From the NCBI GenBank assembly GCA_934646845.1, contig CAKUEV010000014.1, positions 1 through 19,126 on the forward strand: a stretch of 19,126 nt of DNA, read 5' to 3'. A model generated the notes under the pieces. That model ran no database searches, was not told where the DNA came from, and saw nothing but the letters and a program-made list of their open reading frames with translations. The position numbers and the translations under genes were made by a program. Positions 1 through 8,863 of this stretch are shown here, piece by piece; position 1 is the stretch's first letter; every line of letters begins with the position of its first letter. This DNA is from an uncultured Slackia sp. (lineage in GTDB: Bacteria > Actinomycetota > Coriobacteriia > Coriobacteriales > Eggerthellaceae).

Positions 1-3000
1 AGATGATCTTCTTCCGCCACGATGAATCTGGCGCGCAAGAAGTCGGCGACATGCGCATGAATGGCAGCTGCGCCGGCGGCACGGGCGCGTTTATCGACGA
101 GGTTGCCGAGGTTCTGAGCATTCCCGTTGAGAAATTCAATGAATACGCCGAGGCGGGCACGCGCCCCTATGACATTTCGGGCCGATGCGGCGTGTATGCC
201 AAAACCGATATTCAGCCGCTTTTGAACAATGGCGTCTCGAAGTGCGATTTGGCGCTTTCAACGTTTCACGCTATCGCTAAGCAAACGCTTGGCGGTTTGG
301 CCCAGGGGCTCGATGTAAGGGCGCCTATCGTGTTCATGGGCGGGCCGCTCACGTTCAATCCTCGTCTTATTGGCGTTTTCAAGGAGCGCTTGGGCCTTTC
401 AGACGAGCAGGCTCTCATTCCCGATCATCCCGAAACCATGGTCGCGCGAGGCGCCGCGCTTTCGCTTTCCGACTTGTTTGCCGCAGAAGACGCGAGCCTT
501 TGCATCGAACATGCCCGCGCTGCGCTCTCTGAGCTCGAAAGTTCGTTCGAAGCGCAGCCTACCGACGCGCCGCTGTTCGCGAATGCGGAAGAGAAGGCCG
601 ATTTCGAGGCGCGCCACGGAAAGCTTGCGGAATGCGGCGGCGTTGCTCGTGCGCGTGAACTCTGCGACTCGAATCGATCGGTGCGCGTGTGGCTCGGCAT
701 CGATTCAGGCAGCACTACGACCAAGCTCGCCCTTGTCGCCGACGATGGCGAGGTCGTTGATAGCTTTTACGCGTCCAACGAGGGCGAGCCGCTCGCTATT
801 GCTCGCGATGCCCTTATTGCGCTGCGCGACCGATACGCTTCGGCGGGCATTCGGCTCGATATCGCGGGCGTGGGCGTGACTGGCTACGGAGAAGATTTGT
901 TCGCGAGCGCATTTTCGGCCGATTGCCATACGGTCGAGACAGTCGCCCATGCGCGTGCCGCGCGCGCGTTCGTGCCCGATGCGAGCTTCATTCTCGACAT
1001 CGGCGGTCAAGACATGAAGGCCATGTGGGTCGAAGACGGCATCGTGCGCGATATCGTGGTGAACGAGGCCTGTTCGAGCGGCTGTGGGTCGTTCTTGGAA
1101 AACTTTGCGCAATCGCTTGGTATTCAAACGCGCGATATCGCGAAAGCGGCATTCCGAAGCGCGCATCCGGTGGACTTGGGCAGCCGCTGCACCGTGTTCA
1201 TGAACAGCTCCATTGTGAGCGAGCAGAAAAACGGGCGCACTCCCGACGACATCATGGCGGGCTTGTGCCGATCGATTATCGAAAACGTGTTCACGAAAGT
1301 CATTCGCGTCTCGAACCTCGACTCGCTTGGCGATCGCATTGTGGTGCAGGGCGGCACATTCGCCAACGACGCCGTGCTGCGCGCGCTTGAGGCGTATGTG
1401 GGGCGCAATGTGGTGCGCGCGCCGTATCCGGGCCTTATGGGCGCCATTGGCTGCGCGCTTATCGCGCGCGATCGCAACGCGGGGGAGAAAAGTTCGTTTA
1501 TTGGGCTTGACGCCCTCGACGGTTTTGCGTTCACGACGCAGGCCAACGTTCCCTGCGACAAATGCGCGAACCGGTGCGCACGCACGGTCGTGTCGTTTTC
1601 TGACGGTCGCGCGTTTGTGACGGGCAATCGGTGCGCGCGCGGTGAGATATCCGTATCGGCGCTTGAATCGCATGCTGCTGGAGCGGCTTGCAAAAGGGTT
1701 GCCACGCCGGTGAACCTGTTTGCGACGCGCCAGCGCCTTCTGTTCAAAGAGTGGCCCTCGCGCCCGCTGTGCCCGAAGCGCCATATAACCGTGGGTCTGC
1801 CTCGCGTGCTGGCCCTGTGGGACACCGCGCCGTTTTGGACGACGTTTTTGCGCGCGCTGGGCTTCGACGTGGAGCTCTCGAGCTTGAGCACGCGGAGCAT
1901 GTACGAAGACGGCTTGCCCTCGGTCACGTCTGACACGGTGTGCTTCCCTGCGAAGGTCGTGCATGGCCACGTGCGCCAGCTCGCTCGCATGGGAGTCGAT
2001 CGCATCTTCATGCCCATCATCACGACGGTGCCAACCGAGAATCGTGCCGAAACAAGCGTTTCGATGTGCGCCGTGGTGAAGGGATACCCCATGGTGGTCA
2101 AGAGCAGCGACGACCTGGCGCGCACGTGGAATGTGCCGTTCGACACGCCGCTGTTCCATTGGTTCTCGACGGCCGATCGCGATTGCCAATTGTGCGCGTA
2201 TATGCGCGAGACGTTCGGTATTGACGAAGATATGGCGCGCGATGCTATTCGCATGGCCGACGGTGCTCAGATGAGCTTCAAGCGCGAGCTTGTCGAGCGG
2301 GGCGGTGCCGCTCTTAACGCCGCGCGCGAGGCGGGCGCCTACGCGGTCGTGCTCGCGAGCCGACCCTATCACAACGATCTGCTTGTGAACCATCGCCTTC
2401 CTGAGCTGTTCTGCAAGTTGGGCATTTCGGTTTTGCCGCCCGATGCGGTGCCGCATATCGAGGACGTCGATCTGTCGGCGAGCTTGATCGATGTGGTGAA
2501 CAACTTCCACGCGCGCATGCTCGCGAGCGCCATGATTGCCGCCGAAAGTCCGAATTTGGAATACGTGCAGCTCGTAAGCTTCGGTTGCGGGCACGATGCC
2601 TACCTCAGCGACGAAATCGCGCGCCTGATGCGCGAGCGCTCGGGCGGCACGAAAACGCCGCTCATATTGAAGACCGACGAAAGCGACGCTTCGGGCCCGT
2701 TGCGCATTCGCGTGCGCTCGTTCATCGAGACCGTCGATGCTCGCCGCGAGCGTGCGTCGGCTCCCGCGACGTCGCATGAGCTGCCCGACCCTTACCCGCA
2801 GAAGTTCACGCGCGCCGACCGTCGCGAGAAAGTCATCCTGGTGCCGAATACTTCGCACGCGTTCTGCAGGCTTATGAGCTCGGTGTTTTGCAAGCAGGGC
2901 GTGCGCGCCGTTCCGCTCGATTTGGGCCGCGAGCGCGCTATCGAGCTCGGCAAGCGATACGTGCACAACGACATTTGCTTCCCGGCGCAAATCGTGATTG

Positions 3001-4082
3001 GCGAGGCGCTCGCCGCGCTTGAAAGCGGTCGATACGACGATGCCGATGTCGCTATTGGCACGGGAAAATATATCGGCGATTGCCGCCTTACCCACTATGC
3101 GGCGCTACTGCGTAAAGCGCTCGACGATGCGGGGTATGCGCATGTTCCCATTATTACGAACGATGATGCTGACGCTCACAACATCCACCCGGGCTTTCGC
3201 ATGAATCTCGCGAGTGCGATCCGCATTGCCATGGGTCTGCCGATGATCGACGCGCTCGAGGCGCTTTTGCGTCGCATTCGCCCCTATGAGCTTGAGCCGG
3301 GCGCCGCCGATGCGGCATTCGAGGCGGGTATCGACGCGATTATGGAAGGCATCGAGCGTCATGGCGTTGCTGGCGCGAAGCGTGGGTTCAAGCATGCGAT
3401 TTCGCTTATGAACAACGTGGAGTACGATCGAAGCAACCCGCGCCCGACGGTGCTCATCGTGGGTGAGTACCTGCTCAACTTCCACCCTGGCGCCAATCGC
3501 GACATTGAGGCGTATCTTGAACGAAACGGCTTCGAGATCATCGAGGCGCGCATGACCGACGTGATTCGCAAAACGTATTTCTACCAAGATGCCCAGTCTC
3601 GTGAATTCCATGTGACCAGGTCTGCTGCGAATGTCGCCTTCAATCGCATCGCGAACACGCTCTTCGAGCATGCGCATGATGTGTGCGACCGCATTGGCAA
3701 AGCGCACCCGCTCTATGAGCCGCCCTGCCGCATGGGCGATCTTGTGCAAGCGAGCGACCCCATCATCCATCACACCTTTGATGCTGGCGAGGGCGTGCTC
3801 ATCGCTGCCGAGATTTTGCATCAGGCGCAGCATGGCTGCAGCTCTTTCGTTATCTTGCAGCCGTTCGGCTGCCTGCCCAACCATGTCGTGGGGCGCGGCA
3901 TCGTCAAGCAGCTCAAAGAACGCTACCCGCATGCGAACATTTTGCCGCTCGATTACGATCCCGACGTGAGCTTTGCTAACATTGAGAACAGGCTGCAAAT
4001 GCTCGTGATGAGCGCGCATGCCAGCAAGGGCGCCAGCTCGGCGGTAAACGACAATCGCGCGAAGGGGGAGTGTCGTGGCTAG
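1..4082 (+). CDS. Acyl-CoA dehydratase activase-type fusion protein (tandem BadF/HgdC ATPase + HgdB-like domains), 5' partial
   Basis: The gene is open at the window edge, so the true start is upstream; residues here count from the ATG at 3, giving 1359 residues. Residues 1-165 are the back half of a BadF/BcrA/HgdC-type ASKHA ATPase, with cluster cysteines C23 (in NGSCAGGTG) and C62 (in GRCGVYA). A second complete ASKHA domain follows: phosphate motif GIDSGSTTTK near 231-241, GIVRD..NEACSSGCG with C357, and C396 in GSRCTVF. Then come a cysteine cluster (C518, C521, C525, C544) and two HgdB-like parts with matching CFPA motifs (C647, C992), ending with C1242, C1279 and C1290 in the last domain. 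Family knowledge: HgdC-type activases use ATP to drive low-potential electron transfer from a [4Fe-4S] cluster to 2-hydroxyacyl-CoA dehydratases or double-cubane cluster proteins. Fusions of about 1400 residues are common in anaerobes, but their substrate is generally unknown. It probably acts in the cytoplasm under strict anoxia. The next gene overlaps its stop, suggesting co-regulation. Confidence 0.9.
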   Translation, partial: MIFFRHDESGAQEVGDMRMNGSCAGGTGAFIDEVAEVLSIPVEKFNEYAEAGTRPYDISGRCGVYAKTDIQPLLNNGVSKCDLALSTFHAIAKQTLGGLAQGLDVRAPIVFMGGPLTFNPRLIGVFKERLGLSDEQALIPDHPETMVARGAALSLSDLFAAEDASLCIEHARAALSELESSFEAQPTDAPLFANAEEKADFEARHGKLAECGGVARARELCDSNRSVRVWLGIDSGSTTTKLALVADDGEVVDSFYASNEGEPLAIARDALIALRDRYASAGIRLDIAGVGVTGYGEDLFASAFSADCHTVETVAHARAARAFVPDASFILDIGGQDMKAMWVEDGIVRDIVVNEACSSGCGSFLENFAQSLGIQTRDIAKAAFRSAHPVDLGSRCTVFMNSSIVSEQKNGRTPDDIMAGLCRSIIENVFTKVIRVSNLDSLGDRIVVQGGTFANDAVLRALEAYVGRNVVRAPYPGLMGAIGCALIARDRNAGEKSSFIGLDALDGFAFTTQANVPCDKCANRCARTVVSFSDGRAFVTGNRCARGEISVSALESHAAGAACKRVATPVNLFATRQRLLFKEWPSRPLCPKRHITVGLPRVLALWDTAPFWTTFLRALGFDVELSSLSTRSMYEDGLPSVTSDTVCFPAKVVHGHVRQLARMGVDRIFMPIITTVPTENRAETSVSMCAVVKGYPMVVKSSDDLARTWNVPFDTPLFHWFSTADRDCQLCAYMRETFGIDEDMARDAIRMADGAQMSFKRELVERGGAALNAAREAGAYAVVLASRPYHNDLLVNHRLPELFCKLGISVLPPDAVPHIEDVDLSASLIDVVNNFHARMLASAMIAAESPNLEYVQLVSFGCGHDAYLSDEIARLMRERSGGTKTPLILKTDESDASGPLRIRVRSFIETVDARRERASAPATSHELPDPYPQKFTRADRREKVILVPNTSHAFCRLMSSVFCKQGVRAVPLDLGRERAIELGKRYVHNDICFPAQIVIGEALAALESGRYDDADVAIGTGKYIGDCRLTHYAALLRKALDDAGYAHVPIITNDDADAHNIHPGFRMNLASAIRIAMGLPMIDALEALLRRIRPYELEPGAADAAFEAGIDAIMEGIERHGVAGAKRGFKHAISLMNNVEYDRSNPRPTVLIVGEYLLNFHPGANRDIEAYLERNGFEIIEARMTDVIRKTYFYQDAQSREFHVTRSAANVAFNRIANTLFEHAHDVCDRIGKAHPLYEPPCRMGDLVQASDPIIHHTFDAGEGVLIAAEILHQAQHGCSSFVILQPFGCLPNHVVGRGIVKQLKERYPHANILPLDYDPDVSFANIENRLQMLVMSAHASKGASSAVNDNRAKGECRG

Positions 4083-4749
4083 GCCGAAAAAAGATACCGA
4101 GATATGCGCGGAACGGCGCATTCTTGATGCGTTTTGGCATGTGCTCGAAACTACGCCGCTGCGGTGCGTTTCCGTGCGAACCGTCGCCCAGGCGGCCGAA
4201 GTGAACCGCGGCACGTTCTATTACCACTTCAAAAGCGTCGACGCCCTTGTTGATAGGGCGATTGAAAGCGAGCTGCTCGAACAGCATTCCATCGTGCATG
4301 AAGTGCTGCTTATGACGACGGGCGAAATCGACCGCATGCCGTTCGATAGCATGCAAAGGCATATTGAACGTACCGTGCTGCTCGTGCGCCAGGGAGGCGG
4401 CGAGCATGTGATGAACGTGGTGTTCGACATATTCAGGAATATTTGGCGCGCCGTGCTCTGCCCCAATGGCGAGGCGCTCAGCCCTCAGGTCGAAATGCTT
4501 ATTTGCTATAACGTGCACGGCATTTTGGGGCTGTATTCCTCGCTGGCGCAAAGTGAAGACGGGTTCCCATCGGAAGAGGCGCTCGAATTCCAGAAGTGGA
4601 ACGCCCGAAGAACGCTCGGCGATATGTGCGCATTGCAGGGAATAGAGCAAGGCGTTGTGCTCGATAGGCTTCTGGCGGCGTTGAGCATGGAAGGGTGCGT
4701 TGCGGGCGCGCGCGAACCGCGATGCGATTGTAGCTCTTCGCGAAAATAG
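4075..4749 (+). CDS. TetR/AcrR-family transcriptional regulator
   Basis: The 224-residue protein starts at GTG, preceded by a GGGGGAG ribosome-binding site, and overlaps the upstream stop codon by 8 nt, so it is probably co-translated with the activase fusion. Residues 10-55 form a TetR N-terminal three-helix domain; the recognition helix includes VRTVAQAAEVNRGTFYYHF (about 34-52), the most diagnostic TetR stretch. The remaining 170 residues are helical and poorly conserved, as expected for a ligand-binding/dimerisation domain, with a Cys/Ser/Arg-rich tail. Family knowledge: TetR proteins are usually dimeric repressors released by a small ligand. By inference it may regulate the operon it sits in, whose promoter lies outside the window. 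No ligand can be named. It converges on the following minus-strand gene with 73 nt between them and no clear terminator. Confidence 0.9.
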   Translation: MARPKKDTEICAERRILDAFWHVLETTPLRCVSVRTVAQAAEVNRGTFYYHFKSVDALVDRAIESELLEQHSIVHEVLLMTTGEIDRMPFDSMQRHIERTVLLVRQGGGEHVMNVVFDIFRNIWRAVLCPNGEALSPQVEMLICYNVHGILGLYSSLAQSEDGFPSEEALEFQKWNARRTLGDMCALQGIEQGVVLDRLLAALSMEGCVAGAREPRCDCSSSRK

Positions 4750-4822
4750 GGAGACTGCCGATGGCGCTTTTGGGTATTGCGCGGCCTGCTTGGTTCGCGT
4801 TGTCCGGCGCGTTCTGGGCCGT

Positions 4823-5521
4823 TTAGCCGCGAAGGGTCGCGAGCTGCGGATACATCGACATGGTCTCGAATTTCGCCTGCATGGCGCCATCGCCGTAATG
4901 CTGCGCGAAGAATTGCTGGAAGGCACCTTCGGGCTCAAGGCCGTTCAGGCGGTACATCCAGCAGTCGAGGGCGAGCATGGTTGTGGCGGCATCGGCCAAA
5001 AAGAAAATGAGCAGGGCCCAGGCGAGGGGTTCGCGCCAGGCGCGCGGAACCGCCTCCGAAGCCTCTTTCAGCATGGGAGCGGCGAGTTTTACCCATGCAA
5101 GGCCTGCAAGCCCCCATACGAGCGCGATTCCGAGGCAGGTTTTCCCGCCTATATTGAAGGGCTGGTCGATATAGCTCCAAGCAACAATGCCGAAGGCGCT
5201 TTCCCAAAACCATGCCGCGAAATATTCGAACGCCGCGCCGAATGCGGCCGACATCGCATAAATGATAAGCGGTGAGGCGTTTTCGAAGTGGTGCAACGCG
5301 AGCGTGATGAGCACGCCGCCTACGCCATAAATCGGCGAGAACGGTCCCCAAACGAATCCGACGCGGCTTTCCCAGCGGCCATCGACGAAATAGCTCACGA
5401 CGGTTTCGAGGATGAGCCCCAAGATGCTGCACACTGCGAAAACGAATACGAGGTAATACAAAGTAAGGGGCTCGTGCGCCCTTTTTTCACGTGCTGGTAT
5501 GGCAGTTGTCGATAATTGCAT
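4823..5521 (-). CDS. Putative ABC transporter permease, CmpB-like (PF06541-type) membrane protein
   Basis: The 232-residue integral membrane protein is read from an ATG at 5521. The N-terminal third matches the family I know as 'putative ABC transporter permease' (ABC_trans_CmpB): a first span ending SILGLILETV, then a loop with WESRVGFVWGPFSPIYGVGG, equivalent to the usual 'NRGFLxGPxxPIYGxG' motif, and further hydrophobic spans around the AFEYFAAW and KTCLGIALVWGL segments. About five to six spans are visible. Biochemical function is not established for this family and no ATPase partner gene is adjacent. The frame stays open upstream to 5782, but that extension is Pro/Arg-rich and low-complexity with no membrane character, so I exclude it. 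No good ribosome-binding site precedes the ATG. A GATAAT word six bases upstream could mean a leaderless transcript, though no -35 box is seen. It is convergent with the TetR gene. Confidence 0.8.
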   Translation of the reverse strand: MQLSTTAIPAREKRAHEPLTLYYLVFVFAVCSILGLILETVVSYFVDGRWESRVGFVWGPFSPIYGVGGVLITLALHHFENASPLIIYAMSAAFGAAFEYFAAWFWESAFGIVAWSYIDQPFNIGGKTCLGIALVWGLAGLAWVKLAAPMLKEASEAVPRAWREPLAWALLIFFLADAATTMLALDCWMYRLNGLEPEGAFQQFFAQHYGDGAMQAKFETMSMYPQLATLRG

Positions 5522-5846
5522 TCGCTTATTATCCCGCGCGTCCACCTGACGAGCGGAACATCTTGGCTCCGTTGCCGAATTGCTACTTGAGGTAAGCTCG
5601 CGTTCGCGTGGCAAGGCGGCGCAATTCGGCGTTCTGAAGCGGGAAATGGCGTGGATTCTGGGGGAAACTGCGGGAGTTTGCGCGGAAAATGCCGCGGTTT
5701 TGCGTGGAGGCGCGAGGGATTTCGCGTGTTTTCTGCGGGAAAGCGGCAGGAAAACGGCGGGAGTTGGACAGCGGTGGGGCAAGGAACCGGCAAGGTTTGC
5801 ATGTCATACTCGCCCGCATGGTTCTTCTTTGTTGTAAGGGGCGGCT
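5522..5846. other. Intergenic region between the divergent permease and comEA genes, rich in GCGGGAAA-like words
   Basis: These 325 nt separate the minus-strand permease gene from comEA and should hold both promoters. No box pair stands out: CATACT at 5805-5810 is a possible -10 for comEA but has no -35 partner at 16-18 nt. The striking content is a run of related purine-rich words between 5639 and 5763, all in the same orientation: GCGGGAAA (5639, 5735), GGGGGAAA (5660), GCGGGAG (5670, 5757), GCGGAAAA (5682) and GCAGGAAAA (5746). Several frames are open across it, but the translations are low-complexity Pro/Arg/Ser runs, so I do not call a gene. Confidence 0.6.
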
Positions 5847-6515
5847 ATGCGCAGCGAAATACCTTTTTCGAGCAGTCGGGGCGGTGTGCGCCGTGCAATC
5901 AATCGCCTCATGCCAAGCACGCCGGCGAAAGTCGGCGCTGTGGCGCTTGCGGCTCTTATCGCCGCGGGGGTTGGATGGGCGGCGTTTTCCAGCATGCGCG
6001 CTCCGGCGTTTGAGGTGCATGCTGGCGACGCCGTTGCGCCAAGCTCGCCCGAGCCCGAAGCGGTTGAGACAAAGGCTCAGGTGTATGTGTACGTGACGGG
6101 CGCTGTTGCAAATCCCGGAGTGTATTCGCTGGATGAGGGCTTGCGTGTGCGCGATGCCGTCGAAGCGGCAGGCGGGCTTGCCGAGGATGCCGACGCTTCA
6201 ACGGTTAACCTGGCGCGGGTGCTTTCCGACGGCGAGCATATCGATCTGCCCACGAAGGCCGAAGTTGAGGCAGCTTTGGCACAGGGGCCCGCAGGCGGCG
6301 CGAGCGGTGCGGCGGCTGCGACATCGCTTGTGAACATTAATACAGCCGACGCGTCGGCGCTTGAGACGCTTTCCGGCGTAGGCTCCGCGACGGCCCAGGC
6401 GATCATTTCCGATAGAGAGCAAAACGGCCCGTTTTCGAGCATCGAAGACCTTATGCGCGTCGATGGCATCGGCGAGAAGAAATTCGCGAAGCTCAAAGAT
6501 TCGATTTGCGTATGA
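5847..6515 (+). CDS. comEA: Competence protein ComEA (DNA receptor), SLBB + helix-hairpin-helix
   Basis: This 222-residue protein is a membrane-anchored double-stranded DNA receptor of the competence uptake machinery. An N-terminal hydrophobic anchor spans about residues 29-48 with positive residues before it. A Ser/Pro/Glu-rich linker follows, then an SLBB domain (VYVTGAVANPGVYSL, residues 80-112), an Ala/Gly-rich linker, and a C-terminal tandem helix-hairpin-helix: NINTADASALETLSGVGSA (163-181) and DLMRVDGIGEKKFAKL (201-216). Domain order and size are normal for Gram-positive ComEA. The ATG at 5847 follows AAGGGG with about five bases of spacing. The stop codon overlaps the preferred comEC start as ATGA, so the two are translationally coupled. 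Together they imply at least a potential for natural transformation; no pilin or comG genes are in the window. Confidence 0.95.
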   Translation: MRSEIPFSSSRGGVRRAINRLMPSTPAKVGAVALAALIAAGVGWAAFSSMRAPAFEVHAGDAVAPSSPEPEAVETKAQVYVYVTGAVANPGVYSLDEGLRVRDAVEAAGGLAEDADASTVNLARVLSDGEHIDLPTKAEVEAALAQGPAGGASGAAAATSLVNINTADASALETLSGVGSATAQAIISDREQNGPFSSIEDLMRVDGIGEKKFAKLKDSICV

Positions 6516-8824
6516 AACGGGCTATTTCGCATGGCGCGAAGGCTTTGGGGCGCGTTGGGCGAGGAAGCAATGCCGTTTTGCTCGGGGAAGGATTGGTGGA
6601 AGGGCCGACCGATCGGTCGGCGCCTCGATTTCCGCGGCGTCCGTCTTTGCCCGTTTCGCTTGTTGTCGCGGTTGTCGCTTGGATATCGCTTGCGGCGTGG
6701 CAAGCGCTCGCGATTGCGGGCGGCGACGTACCGCGCGATGTGCCACGGGGCCTTGAACCAGGGGAATATGCGCTCGAGGTGGTGGAAGACGCCAAGCTCG
6801 GTTCGTATGGCTATTCCGTGCATGCGCGCGTGATTGATACGAACGGCGTTGCCCGCGACGTGTTGGCGACGTATGGCGACGCCGATATAGAAGGCGACGC
6901 GCGCCTGCTCGCTCGGCAGCGCGTTGTGGCGAGCGCGACGTTTTCGGAATTTTCCGAAGCGTCGTTTTCTCGATACGCCTCAAAGGGGCTCTGCGCGCGT
7001 GCGAAATTAACGCAGGCCACGATTGTTGACGACGCGGGCCCTCTCTCGTCGGTTGTGGCGGCGCGCTGTTTCGCCCGCGAGGTGTTCGATGCGTTTGAGG
7101 GGCGTGGCGCGGCGCTCGTGCGGGCAATCGTGATAGGCGATAGGAGCAAGCTCGAAGAGGACGGCCTGTACGACGACGTGAAAACGGTAGGCTTGGCGCA
7201 TATGGTTGCCGTTTCGGGCGCTCATCTTTCGGTGGTTGCCGCGCTTGCGGGTGCGCTGCTCACGCGGGCGCGCACGCCGCGCATGGCGCTTTCTATCGTG
7301 TTGTGCCTGTTCTATTGTGCCTATGCGGCATTTACGGGGTTTTCGGCGCCCGTCATTCGCGCGGCGCTCATGGCGGCTGTGGTGGTGAGCGCGATTTGGG
7401 GCGCTCGTCGATCGTCGTCGCTTGCGGCGCTTGGGGTATGCGTATGCATTTTGCTTGCTGCGCATCCGACGAATGCACTGTCGTTGTCGTTCTTCCTTTC
7501 GGCTGCATCGACTTTGGGAATCGTGACGCTTGCGCCCCTCATGCAGGCGTGGTTTGAGGCTGTTTTTGGACGGCGGGCAGAAACGCTGTGCCAAACGTGC
7601 GCGCTTACGACGGCGGCGAATATTCCCATCGCGCCCGTTACGGCGTGCGTGTTCTCGCGCGTGCCGCTCCTGTCGCCTTTGACGAATATGATTGCGGCGC
7701 CCCTGTTCACGGTTTTCATTGCGGGTGGTCTTGTTGGGCTGGGGCTTACCGCTTTGTATGCGCCGGTGGGAAAGGCGGTTCTTGCGGCGATTATCGCCTT
7801 GGCTCAGGCACTGTCTGCGCTTTTGGCGGCGCTCGCGCGCGTTCCCTTTGCGTCTCTTCCGTGTTCGGCCGAAATGTGGGTTGTTGTCGCCCTTTCCGCA
7901 TTGGCGTTTGTGGCCCTGTGGGCCGTGTGGCCTCGTCCAACGCGAGCGCGCGCGGTGGGGGTTGCGGCTGCTATGGCGCTTATGGTGGTGGCGTGCGTCG
8001 TGGTGGCTCCGCTGCTCGAGCCCGACGAAATCGTCGCGCTCGATGTGGGGCAGGGCGATGCGATTCTGGTGAAAAGCGAAGGCGCATCGCTTTTGGTTGA
8101 CACGGGCAATCAGGATGCGATGCTCGCGGCGGCGCTCGCTCGAACGCGCACGCCGCATCTTTCGGGCGTCGCGATTAGCCATCACGACGACGACCACTGC
8201 GCATCGCTTGATTCGCTTGCGTCCACTATTGCTGGATCGTGCGTGTATGTTGCGCAGGAAACGTATGCGTGTCCCTGCGATGGTTGCGTTGAGCTGCTCG
8301 CGCAAGCGCGCAGCGTTTCGGGACGCCAGGCAGTGGGGCTTGGTGTGGGCGATGAGATACGCGTGGGAAGGTTTACGTGCCGCGTGGTGTGGCCGCAAGT
8401 TTTTTCGGATGCAGGCGGCAATGCCGATAGCCTGTGTTTGCTCGTGAGCTACGAGAGCGAGGCGGGGCGGCTTACCGCGCTGCTCACGGGCGATGCCGAG
8501 GCCGACCAAATAGAAAAAATGGTCCATAGCGGCGGCACAGGTTCTTCAGGGATGCCGGTCGTGAATGTGCTGAAGGCGGGCCACCATGGCAGCAAGGCGG
8601 GAATGACGACGGAACTCGCCAAGGAGCTTTCGGCAAATATCGCCCTTGTGAGCTGCGGCGCGAACAATCGCTACGGACATCCCGCCCAAACGACGATCGA
8701 TGCCCTTGAAGCAGCGGGAACGCGCGTTTTTCGAACTGATGAGCTGGGCGATATCGCCTGCGTGTTTTCCCGAGAGGGAATTAAAGTGCGGCCTCAGCAT
8801 GCGGACGGGGTTGCTTTAGAATAG
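6512..8824 (+). CDS. comEC: DNA internalization channel ComEC/Rec2
   Basis: The ATG at 6512 overlaps the comEA stop (ATGA) and gives 770 residues; a TTG two codons earlier (6506) is a weaker choice. ComEC forms the inner-membrane pore that passes single-stranded DNA into the cytoplasm. Features in order: a basic N-terminal tail without membrane character (1-45), a first span (about 48-64), an N-terminal DUF4131-like soluble part, then the multi-span competence domain starting near LAHMVAVSGAHLSVV (about 228-243) and including TGFSAPVIRAALMA. The C-terminal metallo-beta-lactamase-like domain begins at LDVGQGDAILVK (about 510). It retains a full metal site: H557, D559, D561 and H562 in SHHDDDH, D661 in TGD, and GHHGSK at 690-695. 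This domain is the proposed nuclease for the non-transported strand. It looks intact. An 18-bp perfect palindrome lies within codons 31-37. Confidence 0.95.
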   Translation: MKRAISHGAKALGRVGRGSNAVLLGEGLVEGPTDRSAPRFPRRPSLPVSLVVAVVAWISLAAWQALAIAGGDVPRDVPRGLEPGEYALEVVEDAKLGSYGYSVHARVIDTNGVARDVLATYGDADIEGDARLLARQRVVASATFSEFSEASFSRYASKGLCARAKLTQATIVDDAGPLSSVVAARCFAREVFDAFEGRGAALVRAIVIGDRSKLEEDGLYDDVKTVGLAHMVAVSGAHLSVVAALAGALLTRARTPRMALSIVLCLFYCAYAAFTGFSAPVIRAALMAAVVVSAIWGARRSSSLAALGVCVCILLAAHPTNALSLSFFLSAASTLGIVTLAPLMQAWFEAVFGRRAETLCQTCALTTAANIPIAPVTACVFSRVPLLSPLTNMIAAPLFTVFIAGGLVGLGLTALYAPVGKAVLAAIIALAQALSALLAALARVPFASLPCSAEMWVVVALSALAFVALWAVWPRPTRARAVGVAAAMALMVVACVVVAPLLEPDEIVALDVGQGDAILVKSEGASLLVDTGNQDAMLAAALARTRTPHLSGVAISHHDDDHCASLDSLASTIAGSCVYVAQETYACPCDGCVELLAQARSVSGRQAVGLGVGDEIRVGRFTCRVVWPQVFSDAGGNADSLCLLVSYESEAGRLTALLTGDAEADQIEKMVHSGGTGSSGMPVVNVLKAGHHGSKAGMTTELAKELSANIALVSCGANNRYGHPAQTTIDALEAAGTRVFRTDELGDIACVFSREGIKVRPQHADGVALE

Positions 8825-8863
8825 GGCGTCAGAAAAGATATGGAATCGAGGAGTCAGAAGGCT

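Noticed and set aside
705..3095. A 796-codon open frame antisense to the activase fusion
   Set aside because: Its translation is dominated by Arg, His and Ala with no recognisable domain, and it mirrors a clearly coding, GC3-biased gene. Such long antisense frames are expected from the codon bias.
5522..5782. Upstream extension of the minus-strand permease frame
   Set aside because: It would add 87 low-complexity Pro/Arg/Ser residues before the first membrane span, without a ribosome-binding site.
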